From: Lutibacter sp. HS1-25
Lineage (GTDB): Bacteria; Bacteroidota; Bacteroidia; Flavobacteriales; Flavobacteriaceae
Reading direction: 5' to 3'
Assembly (NCBI RefSeq): GCF_004121075.1
Contig: NZ_RHLN01000010.1
Location: 31,150-95,149 of the forward strand
Length of the DNA: 64,000 nt
The position numbers were made by a program, and so were the translations under genes. Shown one piece after another: positions 19,881 through 28,862 of the stretch. Below the pieces are notes generated by a model that was not told where the DNA came from, searched no databases, and was given only the letters and a program-made list of their open reading frames with translations. How positions within the stretch are numbered: position 1 is the first letter of the stretch; every line of letters begins with the position of its first letter.

Positions 19881-19899
19881 TATTGCAAAATGCTACAGT

Positions 19900-19940
19900 A
19901 ATGTGCAGGACAGTTTTTTTATTGTTGATACGTAATATTG
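19900..19940 (+). promoter_or_regulatory. PUL motif site 4 with -7 box
   Basis: AATGTGCAGGACAG (19900-19913) is a diverged copy of the shared motif, but TAATATTG (19933-19940) again starts exactly 19 bases after it. The motif ends 83 bases upstream of the chosen ATG at 19997, just after a strong terminator. Confidence 0.6.
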
Positions 19941-19996
19941 AAGTATGTAATGTCTTAAGTAGAATGCTTTTTTTTCAGAAAAAAATAAAAACAACC

Positions 19997-21220
19997 ATGA
20001 TTCAAAATACCTTTAAAATATGCTTTGTTAGTTTATTTATATTGATAGCTATCAATTTTAAAACAAATGCACAAATTGAACAAAATTCGGCTAAAAAAAC
20101 ATTGTCGGTTTTAGATTATAACAAACTTGTTTATGTAAAAGAAAATAAGAATTCAACCCAGTTTTCTTCATTGTACAAACAATTGCTGGAGGATGCAGAT
20201 AAAGCATTGCATGAAGGTCCTTTTTCGGTAGTAGATAAAACTCAAATTCCGCCAAGTGGCAGTAAACACGACTATATTTCTTTGGGGCCTTATTGGTGGC
20301 CAGATCCAAATAAATCAGATGGTTTACCGTGGATTAGACGAGATGGAGAGATAAATCCACTAACTCGCGGAACTAGTACTGATGAAACAACAAAAGATAA
20401 AATGTTTCACAATACCAATACGTTGGCAATGGCTTATTTTTTTTCAGATAAAAAACAATATGCTAAAAAAGCATTGGAATTATTAAAAGTTTGGTTTGTA
20501 AATGAAGACACTAAAATGAATCCAAATCTTGATTTTGCGCAGGGTATTCCTGGTTTAAATACAGGTCGCGGAATTGGTATTATAGAGTTTGCTGGAATTA
20601 CAAATATAATAGCTGCTATTGAAATTTTAGAATTGAGTAAAGAAATGGATGCCGAAACCAGTAAAAGTCTTCGCTTGTGGTTTTCAGATTATTTAAATTG
20701 GCTTCAAACTAGTGAAAATGGCATTTTTGAAAAAAACACTAAAAACAATCATGCCACACATTATGACACTCAAATTGTAAGTATATTGTTGTTTTTAAAT
20801 AGGGATAATGAAGCTAAAGAAGTTTTAGAAGCGGTTAAAACATTGCGCATTGCTAAACAAATTCAACCAAACGGTGAACAACCACATGAACTGGAGCGTA
20901 CAAAGGCAATGTCGTATAGCACTATGAATTTAAAAGGATTTACAGAGCTTGCTTTTTTAGGAAAAAAAGTAAATGTAGATTTATGGAATTACGAAGCTGA
21001 AAATGGGGCAAGTATTAAAAAAGCCTATGAGTTTTTAAAGCCTTATGCCGAAGGTAAAAAAGATTGGAATTACAAACAAATAGGTGATTTAGATAAAGCG
21101 CAGCATAAATTAAAACAACTGTTTGTATTGGCGGGTAGTGAATTTAATGTTGAAGCGTATTGTAAAATTGGTTTAGACAAAGATGTTGAAGCATCTTCAT
21201 TATTATATTTTTGTAACTAA
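19997..21220 (+). CDS. Alginate-lyase-superfamily protein (PF05426; PL38-like lyase or dehydratase)
   Basis: A 407-residue exported protein. The open frame extends upstream into the terminator and motif region, but the ATG at 19997 gives a clean signal peptide (IAINFKTNAQ), so it is chosen. The mature protein has the (alpha/alpha)-barrel pattern of the alginate lyase superfamily: YISLGPYWWPDPNK, WIRRDGEINP, LKVWFVNEDTKMNPNLDFAQ, GLNTGRGIGIIEF, NNHATHYDTQ (candidate catalytic Asn/His/Tyr) and ELERTKAMSYSTMNLKGF. Families with this fold include PL5 and PL38 (glucuronan and alginate lyases), and an ulvan oligosaccharide dehydratase may also belong here. A role in processing uronate-ended oligomers is likely. 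It shares an operon with the rhamnose mutarotase and an esterase, and has a distant paralogue on the minus strand at 54111-55286. Confidence 0.78.
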   Translation: MIQNTFKICFVSLFILIAINFKTNAQIEQNSAKKTLSVLDYNKLVYVKENKNSTQFSSLYKQLLEDADKALHEGPFSVVDKTQIPPSGSKHDYISLGPYWWPDPNKSDGLPWIRRDGEINPLTRGTSTDETTKDKMFHNTNTLAMAYFFSDKKQYAKKALELLKVWFVNEDTKMNPNLDFAQGIPGLNTGRGIGIIEFAGITNIIAAIEILELSKEMDAETSKSLRLWFSDYLNWLQTSENGIFEKNTKNNHATHYDTQIVSILLFLNRDNEAKEVLEAVKTLRIAKQIQPNGEQPHELERTKAMSYSTMNLKGFTELAFLGKKVNVDLWNYEAENGASIKKAYEFLKPYAEGKKDWNYKQIGDLDKAQHKLKQLFVLAGSEFNVEAYCKIGLDKDVEASSLLYFCN

Positions 21221-21337
21221 ACCTATAAATTATAAAAAATGGAAAAATCAACTTCAGAAGAATTATAAAAAGTGAGTTTAAAATTAAGTTTGAAGTTGAC
21301 GAGATATCGATTAAATAAAACATAAAATAATATTAAA

Positions 21338-21655
21338 ATGGAACAAAGATTAGCATTTAAAATGAAATTAAATAAAGGTCAAAAAGAAGCTTATACAAAA
21401 CGTCATAATGAATTGTGGCCAGAATTAAGACAACTTCTAAAAGATAATGGTGTAAGCGAGTATTCAATTTTTTTAGATGAAGAAACCAGTACGCTTTTTG
21501 CTTTTCAAAAAGTTTCAGGAAAGGGAGGCTCTCAAGATTTAGCATCTAATGAAATTGTAAAAAAATGGTGGGATTTTATGGCTGATATTATGGAAGTTAA
21601 TCCAGACAATTCACCAGTTTCAATTCCGTTAGAAGAGGTGTTTTTTATGCCTTAA
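21338..21655 (+). CDS. rhaM: L-rhamnose mutarotase
   Basis: A 105-residue cytoplasmic protein, the normal size for RhaM (about 104). It has MEQRLAFKMKLN at the start, then YTKRHNELWPEL with the expected catalytic His23, SEYSIFLDEETSTLFAF and VKKWWDFMADIMEVNPDNSP. It interconverts the alpha and beta anomers of L-rhamnopyranose, feeding the isomerase. Its placement in a PUL operon under motif site 4, some 34 kb from the isomerase-kinase-aldolase genes, ties glycan degradation directly to rhamnose metabolism. It lacks a signal peptide, unlike its neighbours. Confidence 0.93.
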   Translation: MEQRLAFKMKLNKGQKEAYTKRHNELWPELRQLLKDNGVSEYSIFLDEETSTLFAFQKVSGKGGSQDLASNEIVKKWWDFMADIMEVNPDNSPVSIPLEEVFFMP

Positions 21656-21779
21656 TTGAAGTGGGTTTAAAGTTTGTGTTTTATTTTTAATATTGGTAAA
21701 AAATTGTTTGTGAGTTATTTACGTGTGTTATAAGTAAAAATTATATTGTATCTTCTACAACGCAATTAAAATTAAAAAA

Positions 21780-22730
21780 ATGGACTTGTTTATTAATAAA
21801 ATACGATTAATTTTTGTATTTATTTTTATATGTACACATACTTTTTCACAAGATTATACAATAGAAACCATCAATCTTTGGAAAGATGGAGAAATTCCCT
21901 TCAATAAAGAACATATTACTTTAAAAGAAACTTTGGATGAAGCGGGTATACGCTATACTCAAATTTCAGAACCAGCAATTTATGTATATCGAAATAAGGA
22001 TATAAAAAATAATGGCGCAGCTTTGTTATTTTGTCCAGGAGGTGGTTATGCTAACGTAACTATTGGAAGTAATAATGGAGAAAGTATGGCGCAACGTTTT
22101 CTTAAAATGGGATTTAATGTGGTTGCGGTATTAAAATACAGATTGCCAGATACACTAATTGTGAATTCGCAAGAAAAAGTACCCTTGTGCGATGCTCAAA
22201 AAGCACTGTCAATTATTCATCAAAACGCAACCAATTGGTCTATAGATAAAAATAAAGTAGCTGTTATAGGTTCTTCGGCAGGAGGACATTTAGCAGCTTC
22301 TTTAGCAAATTTAAAAAACGAAATTATTGCACCCAATGTAAATTCAGAAGATCTAAAACAAGCGGTTTCTATTTTAATGTATCCTGTTATTTCGTTTAAT
22401 TTACCGTATCGTCATAAAGGTTCGTACAAAAGACTTTTAGCCGATAAATCAGAGAATCAATCTTTGTTAGATTATTATTCTATGGAAAATAAAGTAAGTG
22501 AAAATACACCTCAAACTTATATCATACATGCTAAAGATGATACAGGTGTAGTTTATGAAAACAGTCTGATTTATTGTGAAAGTTTAAAAGAACATGGCAT
22601 AAAATACAAATATGTACAATTGGAAAAGGGCGGCCACGGATTTGGTTTAAATTTTGAAAAAACAGGAGTTGATTGGACGCTTGATCTCGAAAAATGGTTA
22701 TATACAGAGACCAATCTGTTTAAAAATTAA
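21780..22730 (+). CDS. Exported alpha/beta-hydrolase, probable carbohydrate esterase
   Basis: A 316-residue protein with a signal peptide ending near THTFSQ. It is an alpha/beta-hydrolase of the BD-FAE/esterase-lipase type: oxyanion motif FCPGGGYANV, nucleophile elbow IGSSAGGHLAAS with Ser166, IIHAKDD (Asp) and KGGHGFGL (His) complete the triad. Such enzymes in PULs are often deacetylases or feruloyl/xylan esterases. Substrate is not readable; acetylated or otherwise esterified sugars on the polysaccharide are the reasonable guess. It lies 124 bases after rhaM and ends the operon; an inverted repeat follows at 22767-22791. Confidence 0.83.
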   Translation: MDLFINKIRLIFVFIFICTHTFSQDYTIETINLWKDGEIPFNKEHITLKETLDEAGIRYTQISEPAIYVYRNKDIKNNGAALLFCPGGGYANVTIGSNNGESMAQRFLKMGFNVVAVLKYRLPDTLIVNSQEKVPLCDAQKALSIIHQNATNWSIDKNKVAVIGSSAGGHLAASLANLKNEIIAPNVNSEDLKQAVSILMYPVISFNLPYRHKGSYKRLLADKSENQSLLDYYSMENKVSENTPQTYIIHAKDDTGVVYENSLIYCESLKEHGIKYKYVQLEKGGHGFGLNFEKTGVDWTLDLEKWLYTETNLFKN

Positions 22731-22766
22731 TCAAAAAAATAACTACACTTTTTTGCCCATAAACTG

Positions 22767-22791
22767 GTAGGGTTTTTATGTAAAACCCTAC
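22767..22791 (+). other. 10-base inverted repeat abutting motif site 5
   Basis: GTAGGGTTTT (22767-22776) and AAAACCCTAC (22782-22791) pair perfectly around a 5-base loop. There is no T-run after the 3' arm. The arm overlaps the first two bases of the regulatory motif at 22790. It may act as a terminator for the esterase transcript or as part of the operator for the next operon. Confidence 0.55.
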
Positions 22792-22830
22792 AGTACAGGA
22801 TACAATTTTTCTTAGATTTAAAGATATTTA
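22790..22830 (+). promoter_or_regulatory. PUL motif site 5
   Basis: ACAGTACAGGATAC (22790-22803) matches the shared motif closely. The box at the standard 19-base spacing, GATATTTA (22823-22830), is degenerate in its first base. The motif ends 55 bases before the ATG of the gene remnant at 22859, the same geometry as sites 1, 3 and 7. Confidence 0.7.
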
Positions 22831-22858
22831 TCGCAATTAATAAATATTGAATTTATAG

Positions 22859-23296
22859 ATGGAAAGACGCTCTTTTATGCATTTTTCAGTAGTTGACGGG
22901 GTAGGATTGATGTTGCCTACTTATGCTTGTATGGCTATTAATCATAAAAAAGGAGAGTCGGAAAGCGCAACCAAATTTGAAATAGCTTCATTAAGCCTAT
23001 TAACTAATTGGTGCGACGCTATGATTCGTGATCAAATTAACAATTCAAGTGATCCTGTTTCTAATGGCGCTTTGTATTGCCATGCTTGTGGAGATATTCA
23101 CGGTAGGTGTCAAGAATCGGTTTTTCCATTTTTGTATATGGCCGATAAAACAGTAGGGCCTTTATTTACAGCTAGTATGGCTGAGTATTTGTTGGTAGAA
23201 CCATACAATCAACAACCTCAACCTGGTGAAGACTTTTGTTTAACACCACGTGTTGTACGTTTTGTTGATGATGTTTGTACTATTGAAATTGTTTAA
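22859..23296 (+). pseudogene. Internally deleted remnant of an exported enzyme (145 codons)
   Basis: The open frame of 145 codons looks like two ends of a longer enzyme joined in frame. Residues 1-98 start with MERRSFMHFS, a degenerate Tat-like or Sec-like export signal, and include LTNWCDAMIRDQI and GALYCHACGDIHGRC then QESVFPFLYMADKT, typical of the N-terminal part of an (alpha/alpha) barrel enzyme. From about residue 99, GPLFTASMAEYLLVEPYNQQ to TPRVVRFVDDVCTIEIV looks like a C-terminal beta domain. The catalytic middle is missing. I cannot name the family. The fragment keeps motif site 5 upstream, and its stop is 21 bases before the GH78 start, so it may persist because it carries the leader of this long operon. 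A genuine small protein is possible but less likely. Confidence 0.6.
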
Positions 23297-23317
23297 GGAA
23301 CATAATATATTATAAAA

Positions 23318-26098
23318 ATGAAAGTAAAAAACATTTTAATTTTTAGTGCATTCGTATTGTTTATGGCTTTTCACGTTAAAGCACAACAATTGTTAAAATC
23401 TGAAGAATTGACAGTTTCTGAAGGATTTAAAAATCCAATAGGATTTTACAATGCGCAACCTACTTTTTCTTGGAAGTTACCAGTTTTAAAAGAGGTAAAA
23501 AGTCAATCGGCGTATCAAATAATAGTGGCAACTAGTGAAACTCTTTTGCAAAATAATCCAGATTTATGGGATTCTAAAAAGCAACAAAGCAATCAATCAA
23601 CTTTCATTAAATACGAAGGAAAAAAATTAAATTCTCGTCAAAAAGTTTATTGGCAAGTACGTTATTGGAATCAAGATAATAAAGTTTCAGAATATAGTGA
23701 AATCAATTCCTTTGAATTAGGCTTGTTAAATAATAGCGATTGGAAAGCCAAATGGGTTGGATTAAATACCGCAAAAGACAGCATAAAAGGCGTTAGAAAA
23801 TTTTTAATGCACCGTCCGCAATATCTTAGAAAGGGTTTTGAACTGTCTTCAGAAGTGGTTGCAGCAAGATTATACATTACCGCAAAAGGAGTTTTTGATG
23901 TGCATTTAAATGGAGAAAATGTAAGCGATGATGTAATGCCTCCGGGTTGGACACCTTATAACAAACGTATAGAAACAATTACGTATGATGTTACAAAACT
24001 ATTAGCATCTGGACAAAATACCTTAGCGGTTGAATTGGCTTCTGGTTGGCATTCAGGAAGAATAAGTAGAGGTAAGTCTGTTTACAATAATTTTGCTTCA
24101 CCAAAAATTTTATGTCAGCTTGAAATTGAATTGAAAGATGGTTCTAAAGTAGTTGTTTATTCAGATGAAACTTGGAAAGGTACTACCAACGGTCCAATTA
24201 GATTGGCGGGTATTTACGATGGTGAAACCTACGATGCAAATCTTGAAATGCCAAACTGGACTTACAATAATTTTGACGATAAACAGTGGGAAAGCGTTGA
24301 GGTTGACGCAATAGATGCAACAGTAAAATTAGAACCAAAAAGGCATCAAACGGTAAAGCATAAAATCACATTAAATGCTGCTGAAATTGTTTCAAAAAGT
24401 GATACAGCAGTAGTGTTTAATTTTAAACAAAACATGTTGGGGGTACCTTTGGTAAATGTACCAATGAAAAAAGGTGATACGCTTAAAATTCGTTTTTCTG
24501 AAATGTTAGCGCCAGATGGTTCTTTTTATACAGCTAATTATCGCTCTGCATTGTCAACCGATTATTATATTGCTTCAGAAGATAACACAATTACTTGGTC
24601 ACCAAAATTTACATTTCACGGTTTTCAATATGTAGAATTGAGTGGTTTTGACGCTTCAAAAGAACCATCTTTAGATTGGGTAAAAGGGCTAGTTCAATAT
24701 TCTAATGTTGAAGCTAATGGAAGTTTTATTTCTTCACATGAAAAATTAAATCAACTACAAAGCAATATAACTTGGGGTTTAAGAAGTAACTTTTTTGATA
24801 TTCCTACCGATTGTCCGCAACGCGATGAACGTTTAGGGTGGACAGGTGATGCGCAGGTTATTTCGCCTACAGCCATGTTTAATGTGGATGTTCATGCATT
24901 TTGGACAGCCTGGTTGCAAAGTGTAAAAGAAACACAATCGGAACACGAAGATGGTTTAATTCCTTATATAGTGCCAGATGTATTACAAAATAACATGGCA
25001 AGTTCGGGCTGGGGAGATGCAGCTGTTATAATTCCTTGGGATATTTACAATATTACAGGAGATAAAACCGTGCTTGAAGAAAATTATGATATGATGCAGA
25101 AATGGATTGGTTTTCATGAAACGCAAGCCAAAGATTACATTTCAAATATGAATTCTTTTGGAGATTGGTTACAACCATATCCAGCAAAATCAGGAAAAGA
25201 TGGACAAAGAGGAGATACAGATAAAGGCTTTATTGGTACAGCTTTTTTTGCTCATTCAGCAAATTTGGCTTCTAAAATAGCTGCAGTATTAAATAAACCT
25301 GATGATGTTAAAAAATATTATGAATTATATAAGAAAATTGCTTTAGCTTTTGAAAAGGAATTTTTTGATGAAAACGGAGCATTGAAAAAGGGGCAAAGTA
25401 CGCAAACAAGCTATTTGTTAGCATTGGATTTTAATTTGTTAAATGAAGAAACTAAAGCAAAAGCCGAAAAGCACTTATTAGAAGAAATTAAAAAAGCAGA
25501 TAACCATTTAAGAACAGGATTTTTGGGAACTCCATTGCTGCCAAAAGTTTTGGATAAAATGGAGGAGATAGATTTAATGTATAAAATTCTTTTTAAAGAA
25601 ACATATCCATCTTGGTTTTACTCTATACATCAAGGAGCAACAACAATGTGGGAACGTTGGGATAGTTATAGCAAAACAGAAGGCTACAACCCTGGAAGAA
25701 TGAATAGTTTAAATCATTATGCCTACGGAGCTGTGGGGCAATGGATGTATGAGCGTATTGCAGGTATTGCACCTTTGGAGCCAGGATATAAATTAATTAG
25801 AATTGCACCACAACCAAATACCGAGTTTTTAACATCGGCTTCTGCAAGTTTAAATACACCTTATGGTAAAGTGTCTACGTCTTGGAAAATTGAAAATGAG
25901 GACTTTATTCTTGATGTTGTGATACCGCCAAATACTTCAGCAAAAATTAGTATTCCAGCAAATACTTCAGAAAAATTACTTTTAAATGGTAAAACGTTTA
26001 AAGATAATACAGCTATAAAATTAATAAACAAAGCAACAAATTCATTTGAATTAGTTGCACAACCAGGAACTTATAAATTTCAATCAAAAATTAAATAA
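23318..26098 (+). CDS. GH78 alpha-L-rhamnosidase (first of a tandem pair)
   Basis: A 926-residue protein with a standard signal peptide (AFHVKAQ). Domains in order: N-terminal Ig/Fn3-like region (about 30-140, PTFSWKLP, YWQVRYWNQDN), beta-sandwich N domain (about 165-330, YITAKGVFDVHLNGENVSDD), a second beta-sandwich, the (alpha/alpha)6 catalytic barrel (about 470-810) and a C-terminal beta domain. Acidic catalytic residues are in DCPQRDERLGWTGDA (first Asp is about 498, then the acid Glu) and in the late MWERW motif. It hydrolyses terminal alpha-L-rhamnose and is presumably periplasmic. It overlaps by one base (TAATG) with a second, very similar GH78, so the two are translationally coupled. 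Confidence 0.95.
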   Translation: MKVKNILIFSAFVLFMAFHVKAQQLLKSEELTVSEGFKNPIGFYNAQPTFSWKLPVLKEVKSQSAYQIIVATSETLLQNNPDLWDSKKQQSNQSTFIKYEGKKLNSRQKVYWQVRYWNQDNKVSEYSEINSFELGLLNNSDWKAKWVGLNTAKDSIKGVRKFLMHRPQYLRKGFELSSEVVAARLYITAKGVFDVHLNGENVSDDVMPPGWTPYNKRIETITYDVTKLLASGQNTLAVELASGWHSGRISRGKSVYNNFASPKILCQLEIELKDGSKVVVYSDETWKGTTNGPIRLAGIYDGETYDANLEMPNWTYNNFDDKQWESVEVDAIDATVKLEPKRHQTVKHKITLNAAEIVSKSDTAVVFNFKQNMLGVPLVNVPMKKGDTLKIRFSEMLAPDGSFYTANYRSALSTDYYIASEDNTITWSPKFTFHGFQYVELSGFDASKEPSLDWVKGLVQYSNVEANGSFISSHEKLNQLQSNITWGLRSNFFDIPTDCPQRDERLGWTGDAQVISPTAMFNVDVHAFWTAWLQSVKETQSEHEDGLIPYIVPDVLQNNMASSGWGDAAVIIPWDIYNITGDKTVLEENYDMMQKWIGFHETQAKDYISNMNSFGDWLQPYPAKSGKDGQRGDTDKGFIGTAFFAHSANLASKIAAVLNKPDDVKKYYELYKKIALAFEKEFFDENGALKKGQSTQTSYLLALDFNLLNEETKAKAEKHLLEEIKKADNHLRTGFLGTPLLPKVLDKMEEIDLMYKILFKETYPSWFYSIHQGATTMWERWDSYSKTEGYNPGRMNSLNHYAYGAVGQWMYERIAGIAPLEPGYKLIRIAPQPNTEFLTSASASLNTPYGKVSTSWKIENEDFILDVVIPPNTSAKISIPANTSEKLLLNGKTFKDNTAIKLINKATNSFELVAQPGTYKFQSKIK

Positions 26099-28860
26099 TG
26101 AATTTAAAATCATCTTTTTACTCAGTTACGTTTTTAACTATTTTATGCTTGTTTGTATCTTGCAAAGAGCAATATGTTTCAAAATCTGAAGTATTAATTG
26201 TTTCAGAAGGATTTAAAAATCCATTGGGTTTTTATGATGTTACACCTACATTTTCATGGCAATTACCAGTTGTTGATGCTGTTAAAAATCAAAAAGCTTA
26301 TCAAATAGTAGTCGCAAGTAGTGAAGCGCTTTTACCAAACAATGCCGATTTGTGGGATTCTAACAAACAAGAAAGCAGTCAATCAACATTTATTCAATAT
26401 GCAGGTAAAGCATTAAATTCTCGTCAAAAAGTATATTGGCAAGTAAAGTATTGGAACCAAGACAATGTGGCATCTGAATGGAGTGCAATAAACTCATTTG
26501 AATTGGGCTTGTTAAACAACAATGATTGGCAGGCTAAATGGATAGGTTTACCTACAAAAGAAGAAGGTGTAATTGGAAGTCAAGAGAATATTATTCACAG
26601 ACCACAATACCTTAGAAAAGGTTTTGAGTTGACTAAAAATGTGGCTTCAGCAAGATTGTATATCACAGCTAAAGGTGTTTTTGATGTGGCAATAAACGGA
26701 CAAGATGTGAGCGATGATGTAATGCCTCCAGGGTATACTCCTTATAAAAAACGTATTGAAACCATTACGTATGATGTAAGTAATTTAATCAATTCAGGAA
26801 AAAATACCATAGGTGTAGAGGTTGCTGCAGGTTGGCATTCTGGAAGATTGGGATGGATGAAATCTTTCTGGAGTGATACCGAATCTCCAAAAATTATTTG
26901 TCAGTTAGAGTTAACTATGGAAGATGGTTCAAAAGAAATCATTGTTTCTGATGCTTCTTGGAAAGGAACAACAAATGGACCTATACGTCTTTCTGAAATT
27001 TATGATGGAGAAACCTACGATGCCAATTTAGAAATACCAGCATGGACTACCAATACTTTTGATGACAAAAACTGGAAACCAGTAAATGCTTTTGATATTA
27101 TAAATGATATAAAATTAGAACCTAAACGCCATACAACAGTTAAATCTAAAATTACATTAGAAACCAAAGAAGTTGTTGAAAAAGATGGTGCTGCAATTTT
27201 TGATTTACAGCAAAATATGGTAGGTGTGCCATTGTTAAAAGTGCCAATGAAAAAAGGAGAAACGCTTAAAATTAGATTTGCTGAAATGTTATCACCAGAT
27301 GGTACTTTTTATACCGATAATTATAGAAGTGCTCAGTCTACAGATTATTACACTGCATCAGAAGATGGCGTTGTTGAATGGATGCCAAAGTTTACTTTTC
27401 ACGGATTTCGTTATGTAGAGTTAAGCGGATTTGATGCTTCTAAATCACCTTCAAAAGATTGGGTAACTGGTTTGGTTCAGTATTCAGATTTTGAAGAAAA
27501 TGGAACTTTTACATCTTCACACGAAAAATTAAATCAGTTACAAAGTAATATTGTTTGGGGATTGCGTGGAAATTTTTTTGATATCCCAACCGATTGTCCG
27601 CAAAGAGATGAACGTATGGGGTGGACAGGAGATGCGCAAGTATTTGGACCTACAGCTATGTTTAATGCAAATGTTTACAAGTTTTGGGCAAGCTGGTTAC
27701 AAAGTGTACGTGAGTCGCAATACGATAACGGAGGAATTCCTTGGGTTGTGCCAGATGTTTTATACAATAACAAAGTAAGTGCAGGTTGGGGAGATGTATG
27801 TACTATTATTCCTTGGAAAATTTATTATAGAACGGGGGATAAGAGAATTCTTGAAGAAAACTACGAAACTATGAAAGGTTGGGTAGCTTACCATGAAACT
27901 TCTTCAAAAGATTTTATTTCTTCTATGGGAGGTTTTGCAGATTGGTTACAACCGCTTCCGGCTAATGGAGACAATAAAGGAGATACATCACACTCTTTAA
28001 TTGGTACAGCTTTCTTTGCGCATTCAGCTAAGTTAACTGCACAAACAGCGCAGGCATTAGGCAAAACTGAAGATTATAATACGTATAATCAGTTGTATAA
28101 AAACGTAGCAAATGCTTTTGCTGAAAAGTTTTTTGATGAAAAAGGTAAAATTAAAGATGTTGCAGAAACACAAACATCTTATTTGTTAGCTCTTGCTTTT
28201 GATTTATTGCCTGAAGCAAAACAAGCCAATGCAAAACAGTATTTATTAGAAAAAATAAATGAGGCAGACAATCATTTACGTACTGGTTTTTTAGGAACAC
28301 CTTTATTGTCTGAAGTTTTAGACGAAACAGGAGAAATCGATTTAATGTATAAATTATTGTTTAATGAAACGTATCCTTCATGGTTTTATTCAATCAATCA
28401 AGGAGCTACTACTATTTGGGAGCGTTGGAACAGTTACAGTAAAGAAGAAGGTTTCAATCCTATGAATATGAATAGTTTAAATCATTATGCATACGGAGCA
28501 ATTGGCGAGTGGATGTACGAGCGTATTGCTGGTATTGCTCCACTTGAGCCAGGATACAAAAAAATAAGTATTGCACCGCAGCCAAATGCACCACTTAATG
28601 CTGCTTCTGCATCATATGAAACGCCTTATGGAAAGGTAACTTCTTCTTGGAAAATAGAAAATAATACATTTCAACTAGAAACTACAATTCCGCCAAATAC
28701 AACTGCTGTAATTAGTATTCCAGCAAATACTTCTGAAGCATTGCTTTTAAATGGTGAAACTTTTAAAGATAACGAGCATATAAAATTAACAAAAACAACT
28801 GCAAATTCATTTGAATTTTTGGCGCAACCAGGTACCTATATATTAGTGTCTAAATTCTAA
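26098..28860 (+). CDS. GH78 alpha-L-rhamnosidase, lipoprotein (second of a tandem pair)
   Basis: A 920-residue paralogue of the preceding gene with the same domain order and long blocks of near identity (LNSRQKVYWQV, NSFELGLLNN, DIPTDCPQRDER, NHLRTGFLGTPLL). The catalytic block starts at about Asp499 and the late motif is IWERW. The main difference is the export signal: this copy has a lipobox (FVSC, Cys22), so it should be membrane-anchored, perhaps at the surface, while the first copy is soluble. The start codon overlaps the previous stop. A recent tandem duplication followed by relocalisation is the simplest reading. Substrates may differ in sulfation or linkage. Confidence 0.95.
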   Translation: MNLKSSFYSVTFLTILCLFVSCKEQYVSKSEVLIVSEGFKNPLGFYDVTPTFSWQLPVVDAVKNQKAYQIVVASSEALLPNNADLWDSNKQESSQSTFIQYAGKALNSRQKVYWQVKYWNQDNVASEWSAINSFELGLLNNNDWQAKWIGLPTKEEGVIGSQENIIHRPQYLRKGFELTKNVASARLYITAKGVFDVAINGQDVSDDVMPPGYTPYKKRIETITYDVSNLINSGKNTIGVEVAAGWHSGRLGWMKSFWSDTESPKIICQLELTMEDGSKEIIVSDASWKGTTNGPIRLSEIYDGETYDANLEIPAWTTNTFDDKNWKPVNAFDIINDIKLEPKRHTTVKSKITLETKEVVEKDGAAIFDLQQNMVGVPLLKVPMKKGETLKIRFAEMLSPDGTFYTDNYRSAQSTDYYTASEDGVVEWMPKFTFHGFRYVELSGFDASKSPSKDWVTGLVQYSDFEENGTFTSSHEKLNQLQSNIVWGLRGNFFDIPTDCPQRDERMGWTGDAQVFGPTAMFNANVYKFWASWLQSVRESQYDNGGIPWVVPDVLYNNKVSAGWGDVCTIIPWKIYYRTGDKRILEENYETMKGWVAYHETSSKDFISSMGGFADWLQPLPANGDNKGDTSHSLIGTAFFAHSAKLTAQTAQALGKTEDYNTYNQLYKNVANAFAEKFFDEKGKIKDVAETQTSYLLALAFDLLPEAKQANAKQYLLEKINEADNHLRTGFLGTPLLSEVLDETGEIDLMYKLLFNETYPSWFYSINQGATTIWERWNSYSKEEGFNPMNMNSLNHYAYGAIGEWMYERIAGIAPLEPGYKKISIAPQPNAPLNAASASYETPYGKVTSSWKIENNTFQLETTIPPNTTAVISIPANTSEALLLNGETFKDNEHIKLTKTTANSFEFLAQPGTYILVSKF

Positions 28861-28862
28861 TT

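Noticed and set aside
19865..19996. N-terminal extension of the PF05426-type protein
   Set aside because: This stretch contains the 3' arm of a strong terminator and motif site 4; the ATG at 19997 gives a normal signal peptide.
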